Part shown: positions 37,652-45,620 of the stretch, one piece after another
How the letters are laid out: the number at the start of each line of letters is the position of its first letter
Numbering within the stretch: the first letter of the stretch is position 1
Origin: Bryobacter sp964387685
GTDB lineage: Bacteria; Acidobacteriota; Terriglobia; Bryobacterales; Bryobacteraceae
DNA length: 64,000 nucleotides
Direction: 5' to 3'
Assembly (NCBI GenBank): GCA_964387685.1
Contig: CAYLXK010000002.1
Coordinates: forward strand, 248,001-312,000
Program-made: the position numbers and the translations under genes
The notes under the pieces: generated by a model
Seen by the model: only the letters and a program-made list of their open reading frames with translations
The model's database searches: none
What the model was told of the DNA's origin: nothing

Positions 37652-38362
37652 TCACCGTCTTCCTTCCGCGAAAGCTATCGACGCGACTGGACCATCAGCT
37701 TGAACCAGAAAGGCTGGCACCGATTCACTCGACACAGTACCCATCGGCTGTGATCCGACAACAATCCCTCCCTTGCGCAGGCCTTGGCCTAAAATGCGGA
37801 GCATACGCACTTTTGTGCCCCGGATGGTGATCGGCGCGCAGTTGATCCCGGCTAGGTCGGACACAAGGCCCCGCCGCAGTAGCTCAGCTTGGAACCAGTC
37901 GGCCCATTCGGGCAGAAATGGTATGCCGAAGCGTATCGCCAACCGCTGGAGCACGAACTCGGGAGATCGGTCAAACAGAATCGTTGACTTGGCATCCCCG
38001 TTCGCTCCGAAGGTCGTGTCGAGGAGTTCCTTGGACACTGCGATTAGGTGGCGCACGGGCCGCTTTCGGCCCGGGATCTGCAGCGAAGCACGGTACACCG
38101 TCGGCTTTTCGCCCAATGACCCGATGATCTCCGTTCCGAACACCGACGTCTGCAATCGCTGCCCATCAGCGATCGCTGCGGCGAAGGCCGCCACTTCCTG
38201 ATCACCACCGAAGATTGAAACGAAATGAAACTGAGCCGCCCCATGAGCCTCCTTCGCAGGTTCCGCGACCAGACGATCCAGGTGCAGCGATACGTGCGTG
38301 ACGCTATCCCTCGTTTGCCGGACAAACGTCAGCTTGCCCAGCCTCAGGTGCGCGTTCTCCAT
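37652..38362 (-). CDS. Uncharacterised protein of the replication region
   Basis: A 236-residue soluble protein with no family I recognise. Features include 'FHFVSIFGGDQEVAAFAAAI', 'VYRASLQIPGRKRPVRHLIA' and a C-terminal 'VRMLRILGQGLRKGGIVVGS'. AAGGAGG is six bases before the ATG at 38362, so the 59-base overlap with the upstream methyltransferase gene appears to be real and suggests coupled translation. Confidence 0.7.
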   Translation of the reverse strand: MENAHLRLGKLTFVRQTRDSVTHVSLHLDRLVAEPAKEAHGAAQFHFVSIFGGDQEVAAFAAAIADGQRLQTSVFGTEIIGSLGEKPTVYRASLQIPGRKRPVRHLIAVSKELLDTTFGANGDAKSTILFDRSPEFVLQRLAIRFGIPFLPEWADWFQAELLRRGLVSDLAGINCAPITIRGTKVRMLRILGQGLRKGGIVVGSQPMGTVSSESVPAFLVQADGPVASIAFAEGRR

Positions 38363-39416
38363 CCTTGGCCTCCTTACCCGAACTCTTTTCGGACAGCATC
38401 AGAAAACGTCCGGTCGCGTAGAGCAGCGTGAGCCGCTGAGAGAACCGCTCTTTCTCCCGAATGACGGTCTCGCCGGCGTCACCTTCTTCCTCGGTCTTGT
38501 CCGTAACCTTCACGGCTTCCCAGAAGGCGACATGCCGGTCCTCGCCTTCGCCGAAGACTCCATTGAGGAGCCCACTGGTGCAAAGCAATCCAACATGGCC
38601 CTTGTGAAGCGGTGTCAACGGTCGCCCCTGAAACTCGACCTTGTCGGCGTGCGTGATGCGGCGAGCCTGCAACGAAGCCGGCGAGTTCGGCAGCAGATCT
38701 TCGATCAAATCAAGCGGCAGTCCGCGATTCTCCAGCCTGGCTGGCAGCGACGGCGGAACGGCGAATTGCCGATCCGGTTGATCCGGTAACGCCGGGATGC
38801 CGTCGTAGCTTCTAGTCAGGTCGGCAAGTTTCAGATGCGCGTGGTGGATCGCGGCGTCGGTGAGCCGGTCGCGTTCCTGGCGCGTGCGGCGCACGCCGAA
38901 GAGAACTGCCTGCCGGTACTTCATACTCTCCGGTTCGGTCAGGCGATAGATCGCCTTGTCCCGGAAGTGCGGAGTGAGGACCGCGCGGCAATCCTGGATC
39001 CGGTCAAAGGGGACGACCATCACCAGCACTCCGCCCGGTTTGAGCCACCGGAAGCAGTGTTCCAGAAAGAGCTTCTCCATTCGTTGGTTCTTGCCTTCCC
39101 CGACCTCAAAGTCGTAGGGCGGGTTCAGGTAGAGCAGCGAGAACGATTCGACCGGCGTATGGCAATCGAAAGCATTGCCCTGGATGACTTCGTCAAGAAC
39201 TCGGCGCGCGGCGGCGGCACGGTAAGCATCGAGTTCGATTCCGTAGCGGCGTGCGCCGGACTCGGCCGTGATGGCCTGAAACGCTCCACCCTCGCCGGTA
39301 CATGGGTCGAGGACAGAACTGGGGCCCTCCGCGTAGGAAAGGAACCTGCGGATTCGCTGGGCCTCAGCCTGAGCGAGTGGGTAGAAGCCCAGTTTGAGCC
39401 GGGCGTTGAGGCGCAT
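38304..39416 (-). CDS. DUF6094-type class I SAM-dependent methyltransferase
   Basis: A 370-residue protein with motif I 'VLDPCTGEGGAFQAI' near residue 37 and the catalytic motif 'LYLNPPYDF' near 95, as in amino-methyltransferases that act on adenine or cytosine N4. The C-terminal part is typical of DUF6094 proteins on plasmids and ICEs. AGGAGG is four bases before the ATG. No nuclease partner is adjacent, so it is probably a solitary methylase that modifies the element's own DNA; this is inference. Confidence 0.85.
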   Translation of the reverse strand: MRLNARLKLGFYPLAQAEAQRIRRFLSYAEGPSSVLDPCTGEGGAFQAITAESGARRYGIELDAYRAAAARRVLDEVIQGNAFDCHTPVESFSLLYLNPPYDFEVGEGKNQRMEKLFLEHCFRWLKPGGVLVMVVPFDRIQDCRAVLTPHFRDKAIYRLTEPESMKYRQAVLFGVRRTRQERDRLTDAAIHHAHLKLADLTRSYDGIPALPDQPDRQFAVPPSLPARLENRGLPLDLIEDLLPNSPASLQARRITHADKVEFQGRPLTPLHKGHVGLLCTSGLLNGVFGEGEDRHVAFWEAVKVTDKTEEEGDAGETVIREKERFSQRLTLLYATGRFLMLSEKSSGKEAKDGERAPEAGQADVCPANEG

Positions 39417-39470
39417 GGGACCTCCTGACTTGCACGGATGAGTGGGTGCTGCGGATGGCCGCCGCCACCT

Positions 39471-39776
39471 TCAAACAACGGCGACGGCCTGTCCGCACTG
39501 GTTGGCGAAGAACATCGCCTGCAGCGACATCAGTTCGCCGACCAACTCGTCTTTGGCCGAGGCCATCTCTGGATTGGCCCCGATGAGCAGTGCGGCGGAA
39601 CGATCAGCGAGGCCGACACGGTCGCCAGCCTCAATCAGGGCCTTGCACGCTGGGCATGCCGCCCAGTCGCCGACGCTCTGACCTGCGATGTCGCCGATGA
39701 CGTATGCGATGAAGTTGTGGGCGGGATACCGCCAGACAACTTCCGGCGAGGAGCAGAAGTCACACACGGGAGCCAT
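39471..39776 (-). CDS. Small zinc-ribbon-like protein
   Basis: A 101-residue protein with two CxxC pairs (VCDFC at residues 5-8 region, and ACPACK near 41-44) that could hold one zinc ion. The C-terminal half is helical. AAGGAG is upstream of the ATG. It sits between SSB and the DUF6094 methyltransferase. I do not recognise a family. Confidence 0.75.
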   Translation of the reverse strand: MAPVCDFCSSPEVVWRYPAHNFIAYVIGDIAGQSVGDWAACPACKALIEAGDRVGLADRSAALLIGANPEMASAKDELVGELMSLQAMFFANQCGQAVAVV

Positions 39777-39790
39777 GGTGTTGTCACTCC

Positions 39791-40210
39791 TTAGAACGGC
39801 ACGCTGTCCGGATCCACGCCGTCAAGTCCGTCCGCTTCGGCCTGCGTCCCGCCGCTTTTCCCGCCGTGGCCCGCGTCACCGCGACCGGAGCCGAGGAACC
39901 GCACGACGCTCGGAATGATCTCCACCGAGACCTGCGGACCATCCTTCGATTCGTAGGTCCGCACCTGAAGTCTTCCTTCGCAGAAAACCGCGTCGCCCCG
40001 GCCGAGGTGAGAGGCGCACGCAGTGCCAATGCCATTGAACGCGCAGATGCGATACCAGTCCGTGGCCTCCTTCGGATTGCCTTCGCGGTCTTTGTAGCGC
40101 CGGTTCACGGCGACATTGAAGTTGACCACCGGATCACCGCTGGGGAGGTACTTCATTTCGGGCGTACTTCCCAAATTGCCCATGATCTGAATTTTGCTGT
40201 AGCCGAGCAT
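39791..40210 (-). CDS. ssb: Single-stranded DNA-binding protein
   Basis: A 139-residue SSB with the OB-fold pattern 'KIQIMGNLGSTPEMKYLPSG', 'VVNFNVAVNRRYKDREGN', 'TDWYRICAFNG' and 'GDAVFCEGRLQVRTY'. A Gly-rich linker leads to an acidic tail 'DGVDPDSVPF', close to the DDDIPF-type tip that recruits partner proteins. The ATG at 40210 is chosen because SSB proteins begin at this point; a longer frame to 40471 overlaps the next gene. Plasmid-borne SSB protects single-stranded DNA during transfer and replication. Confidence 0.95.
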   Translation of the reverse strand: MLGYSKIQIMGNLGSTPEMKYLPSGDPVVNFNVAVNRRYKDREGNPKEATDWYRICAFNGIGTACASHLGRGDAVFCEGRLQVRTYESKDGPQVSVEIIPSVVRFLGSGRGDAGHGGKSGGTQAEADGLDGVDPDSVPF

Positions 40211-40298
40211 GTGTTGAATCTCCTTTCGATTCGATGAGAGTTGACTGATGACACGAACGCGGCGGCTCGCCACGTCCGTGGATGTTGAATGTTGTGTG

Positions 40299-40844
40299 TT
40301 AACGAAGGCCAGCTTGAACTCGAAGCACCCAGCGACTGGTGTAGGACTGCAATGCGCGCAGCCAGACGGACGGATCGTCGGACGCCAAGCCAGCCGACTC
40401 GTCGGGATCGAATCCGTGGTGGTCATCGCCCTGGCGTTCCATCGAACGAGCCATATACTCGGCGAGTTCACCGCTCCAATTCGCCATTGGAAGATAAAGC
40501 CATGCCGGCATCAACGCGAACGCCATTTTGTCAGCGAGGCAGAGGCGGCTGATCGGGCGCCCGTTCCGCAAACACCACTGGCGCGAGTGACGCCGGCACT
40601 CATCCGCAAAGGCATTGCCACAGAGCAGGCCGATCAAGCGTGCGCCCGGCTCCACGTGTCGCTCGCTGCCGGAACGTTCGACAGAAGGCATGCCCCAGTA
40701 GCCAATGTCATGAAATAGGAAGCAACACCACAGCCGTGGATCCCAAGGAAACCCAAACAGCCGCCACCAGCCCCAAGCGACGAAGATTGGATGCAGCAAG
40801 AAACAGTGCGCTCCGAAGAGCAGGCTCTTCGTTCCGGTCGTCAT
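40299..40844 (-). CDS. HD-domain-like protein
   Basis: A 181-residue protein with a possible HD metal site: His18 in 'LHPIFVAWGWWRLFG', the pair His45-Asp46 in 'CFLFHDIGYWG', a histidine in 'CRRHSRQW' and 'CLADKMAFALMP'. This spacing suits HD-type phosphohydrolases, though it is rich in tryptophan and may be membrane-associated. GGAGG is six bases before the ATG. The substrate is unknown. Confidence 0.7.
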   Translation of the reverse strand: MTTGTKSLLFGAHCFLLHPIFVAWGWWRLFGFPWDPRLWCCFLFHDIGYWGMPSVERSGSERHVEPGARLIGLLCGNAFADECRRHSRQWCLRNGRPISRLCLADKMAFALMPAWLYLPMANWSGELAEYMARSMERQGDDHHGFDPDESAGLASDDPSVWLRALQSYTSRWVLRVQAGLR

Positions 40845-40856
40845 GGTGCACCTCCG

Positions 40857-41075
40857 CTATTTCACGAGTGCGACCTCATCTTCGGGATCCTCTTCCACGA
40901 CAACCGTCCGCCGTCGCGGCTTGGCCGGGGGCACGGGTACCCATTTGCGATACAGCGGCCAAAAGAGAATCGTGCCGGACAAGGCTCCAGTCAGTACGCC
41001 CAATTCGTTCGTGCGACCGGAGAAGCACGCGGCAAGAAAAAGAAAGAGACAGAGTTTCAGACCGAACTCACGCAT
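40857..41075 (-). CDS. Small membrane protein
   Basis: A 72-residue protein with two hydrophobic segments, 'LKLCLFLFLAACFSG' and 'GVLTGALSGTILFWPLY', then a proline- and arginine-rich, acidic tail. AGGAGG five bases before the ATG at 41075 decides the start over the ATG at 41111. No function is recognised. Confidence 0.65.
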   Translation of the reverse strand: MREFGLKLCLFLFLAACFSGRTNELGVLTGALSGTILFWPLYRKWVPVPPAKPRRRTVVVEEDPEDEVALVK

Positions 41076-41142
41076 CGCGACCTCCTGCATCACCAGCAGT
41101 ATGCCCGGCAAGCTCGAATTCTGCGAAACGACTTCTCTGGTT

Positions 41143-41730
41143 CTACGCCGATTGCGCCGTCGGGAGCCGTTCCGTAAGCCCGTGACAATGCCGGCAGCTC
41201 ACGCACGAAGCCCCTTCCGCTACGAGCCGGACCGCCGCCACCAAGTGCTCCGGAATCGGCTTTCCCTCGCCAGCCCGTGTGAAGAACTCCGGGGTCAACC
41301 CTTGCTTCAGGAGATCGGGCGTCAATTGACCGTCGATCCCGCGGTACATGATCGTCGATGCCGGGCTTGGGCGCTTGCCGTTAGCGGGCGATACGAGCCG
41401 GTGCTCGACAATCAGAAGCTGGTAGGTTTGGTCCACCCTAGCAATCTCGACGCTGGTTAGACTTTCGCCGACCACCACGGCATGCGCACCATTCCCGCCA
41501 ATGCGGTCGAGCTTTTGGAGCCAGGGTAGTCGGGTTCCGTCGCAAGCAAAGAACGCGACGTACCGCCCAACCTCTTTGGAGCTTCCGCCGCTTTCGACAG
41601 CGCGCAAGATCCAGCGCTCTGCTCGCGCCTGCCGCTCAACGGTGACCCAAGTCTGACAGTAGACACCAGCCGATTCGAGTCTCCGCAGAAGCGGCTTCGG
41701 CAAAACTAGACGCGTGAGTTCGTTGGCCAT
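41143..41730 (-). CDS. Uncharacterised protein with C-terminal Cys/His cluster
   Basis: A 195-residue protein. The first 120 residues show alternating strands and helices ('WVTVERQARAERWILRAVES', 'TYQLLIVEHRLVSP'). The end carries a Cys/His cluster 'CVSCRHCHGL' that could be a metal or haem site (CxxCxxC-H). The ATG at 41730 has GAGG upstream; the longer frame to 41919 overlaps the primase gene. It belongs to the same run of minus-strand genes as the primase and SSB. Confidence 0.7.
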   Translation of the reverse strand: MANELTRLVLPKPLLRRLESAGVYCQTWVTVERQARAERWILRAVESGGSSKEVGRYVAFFACDGTRLPWLQKLDRIGGNGAHAVVVGESLTSVEIARVDQTYQLLIVEHRLVSPANGKRPSPASTIMYRGIDGQLTPDLLKQGLTPEFFTRAGEGKPIPEHLVAAVRLVAEGASCVSCRHCHGLTERLPTAQSA

Positions 41731-41740
41731 GGTCTCTTCC

Positions 41741-42688
41741 TCACCCAACTCGCAAGGCCGGGATGGGAACACCCAACGCCTCGCGGATTTGTTCTTTGGT
41801 GCATCCAGCCCAACAGCAGTACTTCCAGGGCTCTTCGACGGACACGGCGAGATTATCTTTGCCACGGTCACGGCCCGCAGCCGCGCACGATGGACACTGC
41901 GTGACCCAGTTGCGTCCAACCCTCCGGGCTACATGCACGTGATCCAGGATCTGAAAGTGCGCCCCGGTTCCGCGACAGTCACCCGTTGCTCGCGGCTCCG
42001 GTGTCGGCTCGGGTGGCAAGTTCGAGATCAGGTCCTTTAGCTGCGGCTCGGTCACCCGGCGCAGTGTCCTTATATATGTCATCTGCGCCGAGAGTTCATA
42101 GGGAGCACCGTAGAACCAGTAACGCCGGCCATCCGCCCGGTGGACGCCCAGCGGGCCACGAATCGCATTGCCGAACTGGCCGTCGTCGATCGCATCCTGT
42201 TTAGGGAAGAGTTCGATGCCGTCCACCTGCCCGGCACCCTTGACCTGCACAGATAACTTCGTTGCCAGATGTCGGATGTACACGCGAGCGTGCTTCGCTA
42301 GCACCGGCTTCTCGAAAAGCAGCCACAGGTGTCCGCCTCGGCGGCTTTGCTCCAGCGCAGCCTGGATGCCATCCTGCGCGAGTTCGTATTGCAACTTGAG
42401 CAGATCTTCGATTGCCTTGCGATAGTCGGCATCGATTGCCATCCACTTCACGCGCTGCGTTTTCGGGTTGATGGCGTAGAGACCGACCGTAATGTCGCCG
42501 TTGAGGTGACGTTGGATGTCCCAGGGATTGAGTTCGGTCGCAACCGAGCCCTTCCGCGGGCGATAGTAATAATGACGGCCCGTGGCTGGGTGTGGCGCAT
42601 CTGATTGCCGCGTGTACGCCCGGCGGTTCACGAACCACCGGACGTATTCGGCTGCCATCTCTGGCGTGGGGCGTAGAACTTCCGCCAT
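41741..42688 (-). CDS. Archaeo-eukaryotic primase (AEP), TOTE-like, with zinc ribbon
   Basis: A 315-residue protein with AEP primase motifs: DxD in 'WMAIDADYR' (Asp86, Asp88), 'QSRRGGHLWLLF' with His120, and 'GIELFPKQD' with Glu159 and Asp165. These match the primase-polymerase domain seen in TOTE systems and mobile elements. At the C-terminus Cys265 and Cys268 together with Cys291/292 and Cys296 form a zinc-finger-like site. The enzyme probably primes replication of the element or of transferred single strands. The ATG at 42688 is preferred over a GTG two codons before it. Confidence 0.88.
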   Translation of the reverse strand: MAEVLRPTPEMAAEYVRWFVNRRAYTRQSDAPHPATGRHYYYRPRKGSVATELNPWDIQRHLNGDITVGLYAINPKTQRVKWMAIDADYRKAIEDLLKLQYELAQDGIQAALEQSRRGGHLWLLFEKPVLAKHARVYIRHLATKLSVQVKGAGQVDGIELFPKQDAIDDGQFGNAIRGPLGVHRADGRRYWFYGAPYELSAQMTYIRTLRRVTEPQLKDLISNLPPEPTPEPRATGDCRGTGAHFQILDHVHVARRVGRNWVTQCPSCAAAGRDRGKDNLAVSVEEPWKYCCWAGCTKEQIREALGVPIPALRVG

Positions 42689-42733
42689 AACCACTTCCTA
42701 CAACGCATCGATCGCGTCGCCAAGCGACTTGCG

Positions 42734-43099
42734 TTAGTGAATTGTCGCCAAACGCGATGGGTTCTCCGCGAGTTCGAGCAGGCGGTAGTCGCGGATCTTC
42801 TGGCGCATCTCGGCCGTTGAGTAGCCGCCAAAGATGCCGTCGGGCAAACTGAGCAGCCAAAACTTGCCCTGCTTGCGGTCATAGATGTAGAACTCTCCGG
42901 AGCGAGCGTCGCCCGGCGCCATGACAAACAGCAGGACGCCGCGGGTGAACTCCACCCAGTGGGCCATCACGCCCTCGCCGATGGACAGGAATTGCGCCAC
43001 GATCTGGCAGAGGTCATGTTGCGGGCGCATGTTGAGGTCAGCGGTGTTCAGCACGGGGCTCGCCGCCAACGTGCCGGGGAACGGTTGTGAGGTGTTCAT
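42734..43099 (-). CDS. Uncharacterised small protein between primase and Rad52-like genes
   Basis: A 121-residue soluble protein with the segment 'WVEFTRGVLLFVMAPGDARS', then 'EFYIYDRKQGKFWLLSL' and a helical 'AEMRQKIRDYRLLELAENP' end. AAGGAG lies six bases before the ATG. No family is recognised. It may act with the annealing protein or the primase, judged only by position. Confidence 0.7.
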   Translation of the reverse strand: MNTSQPFPGTLAASPVLNTADLNMRPQHDLCQIVAQFLSIGEGVMAHWVEFTRGVLLFVMAPGDARSGEFYIYDRKQGKFWLLSLPDGIFGGYSTAEMRQKIRDYRLLELAENPSRLATIH

Positions 43100-43164
43100 G
43101 GGATTCTCCTTCGGTGTGCTTCGGTCTAAAAAAGAGGAACTGCGAAACTGCGGAATGAGCCGGC

Positions 43165-44382
43165 TTACGCGCCAAGACGTGCGGTGATCTCGACCACTCG
43201 ATCGACATCCGAATCAGTGAGGTTGCGCAACGATTCGAGCGTGAGAGCGCCTTCCGAGGCCTGCACGATCACGTCGCCAAGCTTCTTCGGCCATCCGTTA
43301 CGACCGCTCTCCGCGACCTTGCGTGCTGCTTGCAGTAGTCGGCCGCGCGCGTCGGCAATTGTGGTGCCGCTCGAACCAGGCGGTGTGGGTTTTTGCTCCG
43401 CCTTTTCCAGAAGTGCCCGCAACGTGTTTCGGTCGGGGATGTCGTCGAGCGAATCGCTTGCAAGGTTCACTTCCCGGCACAGTGCCGCGTACCGCTCGGC
43501 ACCGATAGCATCAATTGCCTTGCGCAGTCTCTCGACGCCGTTGCCGATGTCGGCGAGTCGTTCCATGACAGTCGTCAATTTGGCGAAACCGATCTTCGTC
43601 GGATCGGTGCCGCCTGCGTAGGTTCGCAGGACGAAACGTGACAGCCCAAAGCCCACGGCTTCGCACAGTTGCTGCACCTTCGCAAGGGTCTCTTGCTGAA
43701 CCAAGCTCTGCCTTGGCTGCGCCGGTGAACGGGATTGAGTTGTCGCCTGCGCACGATGTTGCAGTTGCGACGAGGCGGGCCGTGCCCAATCCGGCAATTC
43801 GGGCGTTTGGACGGGGCGATTGTATTGGTCCAAGTCCACCCAGATCTTGTCTAGATCATAGAGATACCGCCCCAATCCGAAGCAGGCACAAGCGCGCTTG
43901 AACGCCTGCGCCTCCGCGCGAGTCGCTGCGTTCTCGTCGTCTGCCCACTCTTCGCCCACGCCGGTGTGGGCGCCGAGAGCATGAATCGTGACAGTGGATA
44001 CCACTACCACCTTCGCTGCGACGGCGGTGGTCTTACCTTCGCTGCCCAAGCGCCGCTCGAAGTTCTGCGCGACCTGGACGGAATAGGTGCGCGTCCAACC
44101 CCACTCGCCGAACACATCGTTGAGCCGGTCCGTGTAGGCGCGCTGATCCGCGTAGGCCACCAACTGGCCGCGCTTCTGCTGACCGTGTTTCGTTTGGACC
44201 TTCGAAGTCGCCGTGACGCGCCACTTGATCTCGCCGGGATCGAACGGTTCGAGCAACTTCCTCCGGACTTCGTCGATCTGAATCGTTGATGGTGTTGCCG
44301 CCAGGGCGGCGTCAGTTCCGTTGGGCGCCGTCGCGATAGGCGGAGCCGGGGTTTCATGCGTAGTTGTTCCGTTGACGTACAT
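43165..44382 (-). CDS. Rad52/Rad22-type single-strand annealing protein
   Basis: A 405-residue protein with the Rad52/22 core: 'LLEPFDPGEIKWRVTATSKV', 'VAYADQRAYTDRLNDVFGEW', then strands ending in 'VTIHALGAHTGVGEEWADDE' and the helix 'NAATRAEAQAFKRACACFG' with 'GRYLYDLDKIWV'. The C-terminal half is a disordered, proline- and glutamine-rich linker followed by a helical end. The ATG at 44382 has AAGGAAG upstream; a longer frame to 44523 lacks one. It would anneal single strands for recombination of the element, next to SSB. Confidence 0.9.
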   Translation of the reverse strand: MYVNGTTTHETPAPPIATAPNGTDAALAATPSTIQIDEVRRKLLEPFDPGEIKWRVTATSKVQTKHGQQKRGQLVAYADQRAYTDRLNDVFGEWGWTRTYSVQVAQNFERRLGSEGKTTAVAAKVVVVSTVTIHALGAHTGVGEEWADDENAATRAEAQAFKRACACFGLGRYLYDLDKIWVDLDQYNRPVQTPELPDWARPASSQLQHRAQATTQSRSPAQPRQSLVQQETLAKVQQLCEAVGFGLSRFVLRTYAGGTDPTKIGFAKLTTVMERLADIGNGVERLRKAIDAIGAERYAALCREVNLASDSLDDIPDRNTLRALLEKAEQKPTPPGSSGTTIADARGRLLQAARKVAESGRNGWPKKLGDVIVQASEGALTLESLRNLTDSDVDRVVEITARLGA

Positions 44383-44424
44383 GGCATCTTCCTTTGAGTT
44401 GAGTTCTTGATTGGCTGAGGATTT

Positions 44425-44440
44425 TGCACCGGACGGTGCA
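44425..44440. promoter_or_regulatory. 16-base palindrome between divergent genes, operator candidate
   Basis: TGCACCG and CGGTGCA form perfect seven-base inverted arms around GA. It lies about 45 bases upstream of the Rad52-like start and about 60 bases before the DUF4265 start, so a repressor bound here could control both divergent genes. Confidence 0.45.
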
Positions 44441-44501
44441 TACTGATGAGGGACAACTGTCGTTCCCAGTCGGTCGCTGCCCGACCATTCCCATCCCAGC
44501 C

Positions 44502-44959
44502 GTGCCTGACACCGATTCATCACACGTCAAGATCACATTCGTTCTCGAACAGGACGAAGACGGCTATCCCCATACGGGGTGGAGAACCTCTGGGCAATTC
44601 AACGATCCGACGGCTACGAAGTCGACAACATCCCGTGGTACGTAAAGGGTATTGCGTGCGGAGATTTTGTCGCAGCCAAGCCGGACGGGGACGGTCGCCT
44701 CACGTTCGAACGTGTCCTTCGTCGCGGCGGCAACAGCACCCTGCGGGTTTGGCTGTCCGCCGCTGCCGTCGAAAGGTGCCAACAATTGCGCCAAGCTATC
44801 GAGGATGCGGGCGCAACCTCTGAGTTGAACGGGACGCGGTTCCTCTCAGTCGATGTACCCGCCGCCGCGGTTCCTACCGTCTGGGCGTATCTTGAAGACG
44901 GCGAGAAACGCGGTGACTGGGAATTCGAAGTCGGCCACCTTGCCGAGCTTCAGCCGTAG
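44502..44959 (+). CDS. DUF4265 protein gene with an internal frameshift
   Basis: The family's typical opening 'HVKITFVLEQDEDGYP' is encoded from about 44523 to 44570, with GTG at 44502 as a likely start. The rest (GVENLWAIQRSDGYEVDNIP, then 'WYVKGIACGDFVAAKPDGDG' and so on) is in the next frame from 44570 on. The switch falls at a run of four C (44568-44571); one more C would join both parts into a single DUF4265 protein of about 150 residues. Without it, only a 126-residue fragment starting with the GTG at 44579 is made. It may be a sequencing error, a mutation or a programmed shift. The 3' end overlaps the convergent gene by 10 bases. Confidence 0.75.
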
Positions 44960-45204
44960 GTCATGTACTCCACGCGGCCGCCTTGCCGTTTCAACTCGCA
45001 GATCCGCTCACGAAAACTGCCGTCGTACTCGCAGATGCTGCCGCCAAAGAAGCGCACATGGACGTATCCCATCGCCAGTAGCTTCGGCTTCAGCCACTCT
45101 TCTTCAAACCGCAAACTCCACAATCCTTCGTATTCGCGGTAGTCGATCAATTCATCAAGGTCGCAGTAACCGCGTTCTCTCGCCACATTCGCTGATCTGT
45201 ACAC
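44950..45204 (-). CDS. Uncharacterised small protein
   Basis: An 84-residue acidic protein rich in aromatic residues ('YCDLDELIDYREYEGLWSLR', 'MGYVHVRFFGGSICEYD'). The GTG at 45204 has AAAGGAGA with eight bases between, better than any start of the longer frame to 45270. The 3' end overlaps the DUF4265 gene tail to tail. No function is recognised. Confidence 0.6.
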   Translation of the reverse strand: MYRSANVARERGYCDLDELIDYREYEGLWSLRFEEEWLKPKLLAMGYVHVRFFGGSICEYDGSFRERICELKRQGGRVEYMTYG

Positions 45205-45620
45205 TGCCTGATCTCCTTTCTTCGGCACTCCCAAGTGGCAACCGTCACAATTTCTCCACGCAGATTGCACAGTCCCCGCACCCGCTCTCCAGTCACATTG
45301 CCCTCAACTCGGCCGCATTTCGATTTGCCAAATCGACATTCCTCTCAACCCATTCACTCCACTCCATCGGATTCCCCTACACGCCGACGGCTGTTTTCTC
45401 ATCTGTGCGCGCAAGCCCGCTTTCCTCACCAACCCATTGCCCTCCACTCCTCACCCCTCAATCCATTCGGTCTGCCTCTACCAACCGCCAACGTTCCTAA
45501 AGCAGGAAACGCTTCAAACTACCGGGTATGTCTGGCGCGAAGTCACTGATGGCGGGGACCTTACGGACGCCCGGGCGGGCACAAAGCGGTGGCAATGACG
45601 ATCAATGCGAAGTCAAACGG
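45205..45620. other. C-rich, G-poor intergenic region, origin or transfer-site candidate
   Basis: About 400 bases without a convincing gene. By hand count 45301-45480 has about 78 C and 23 G on the plus strand, a strong asymmetry compared with the surrounding DNA. Short motifs recur, such as CAACCCATT (near 45347 and 45430) and CCATTC. The minus-strand transcript would be G-rich. Such tracts are seen at R-loop-type origins and near transfer origins; it lies just downstream of a replication-relaxation gene. No nick site or iteron array could be identified. Confidence 0.4.
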
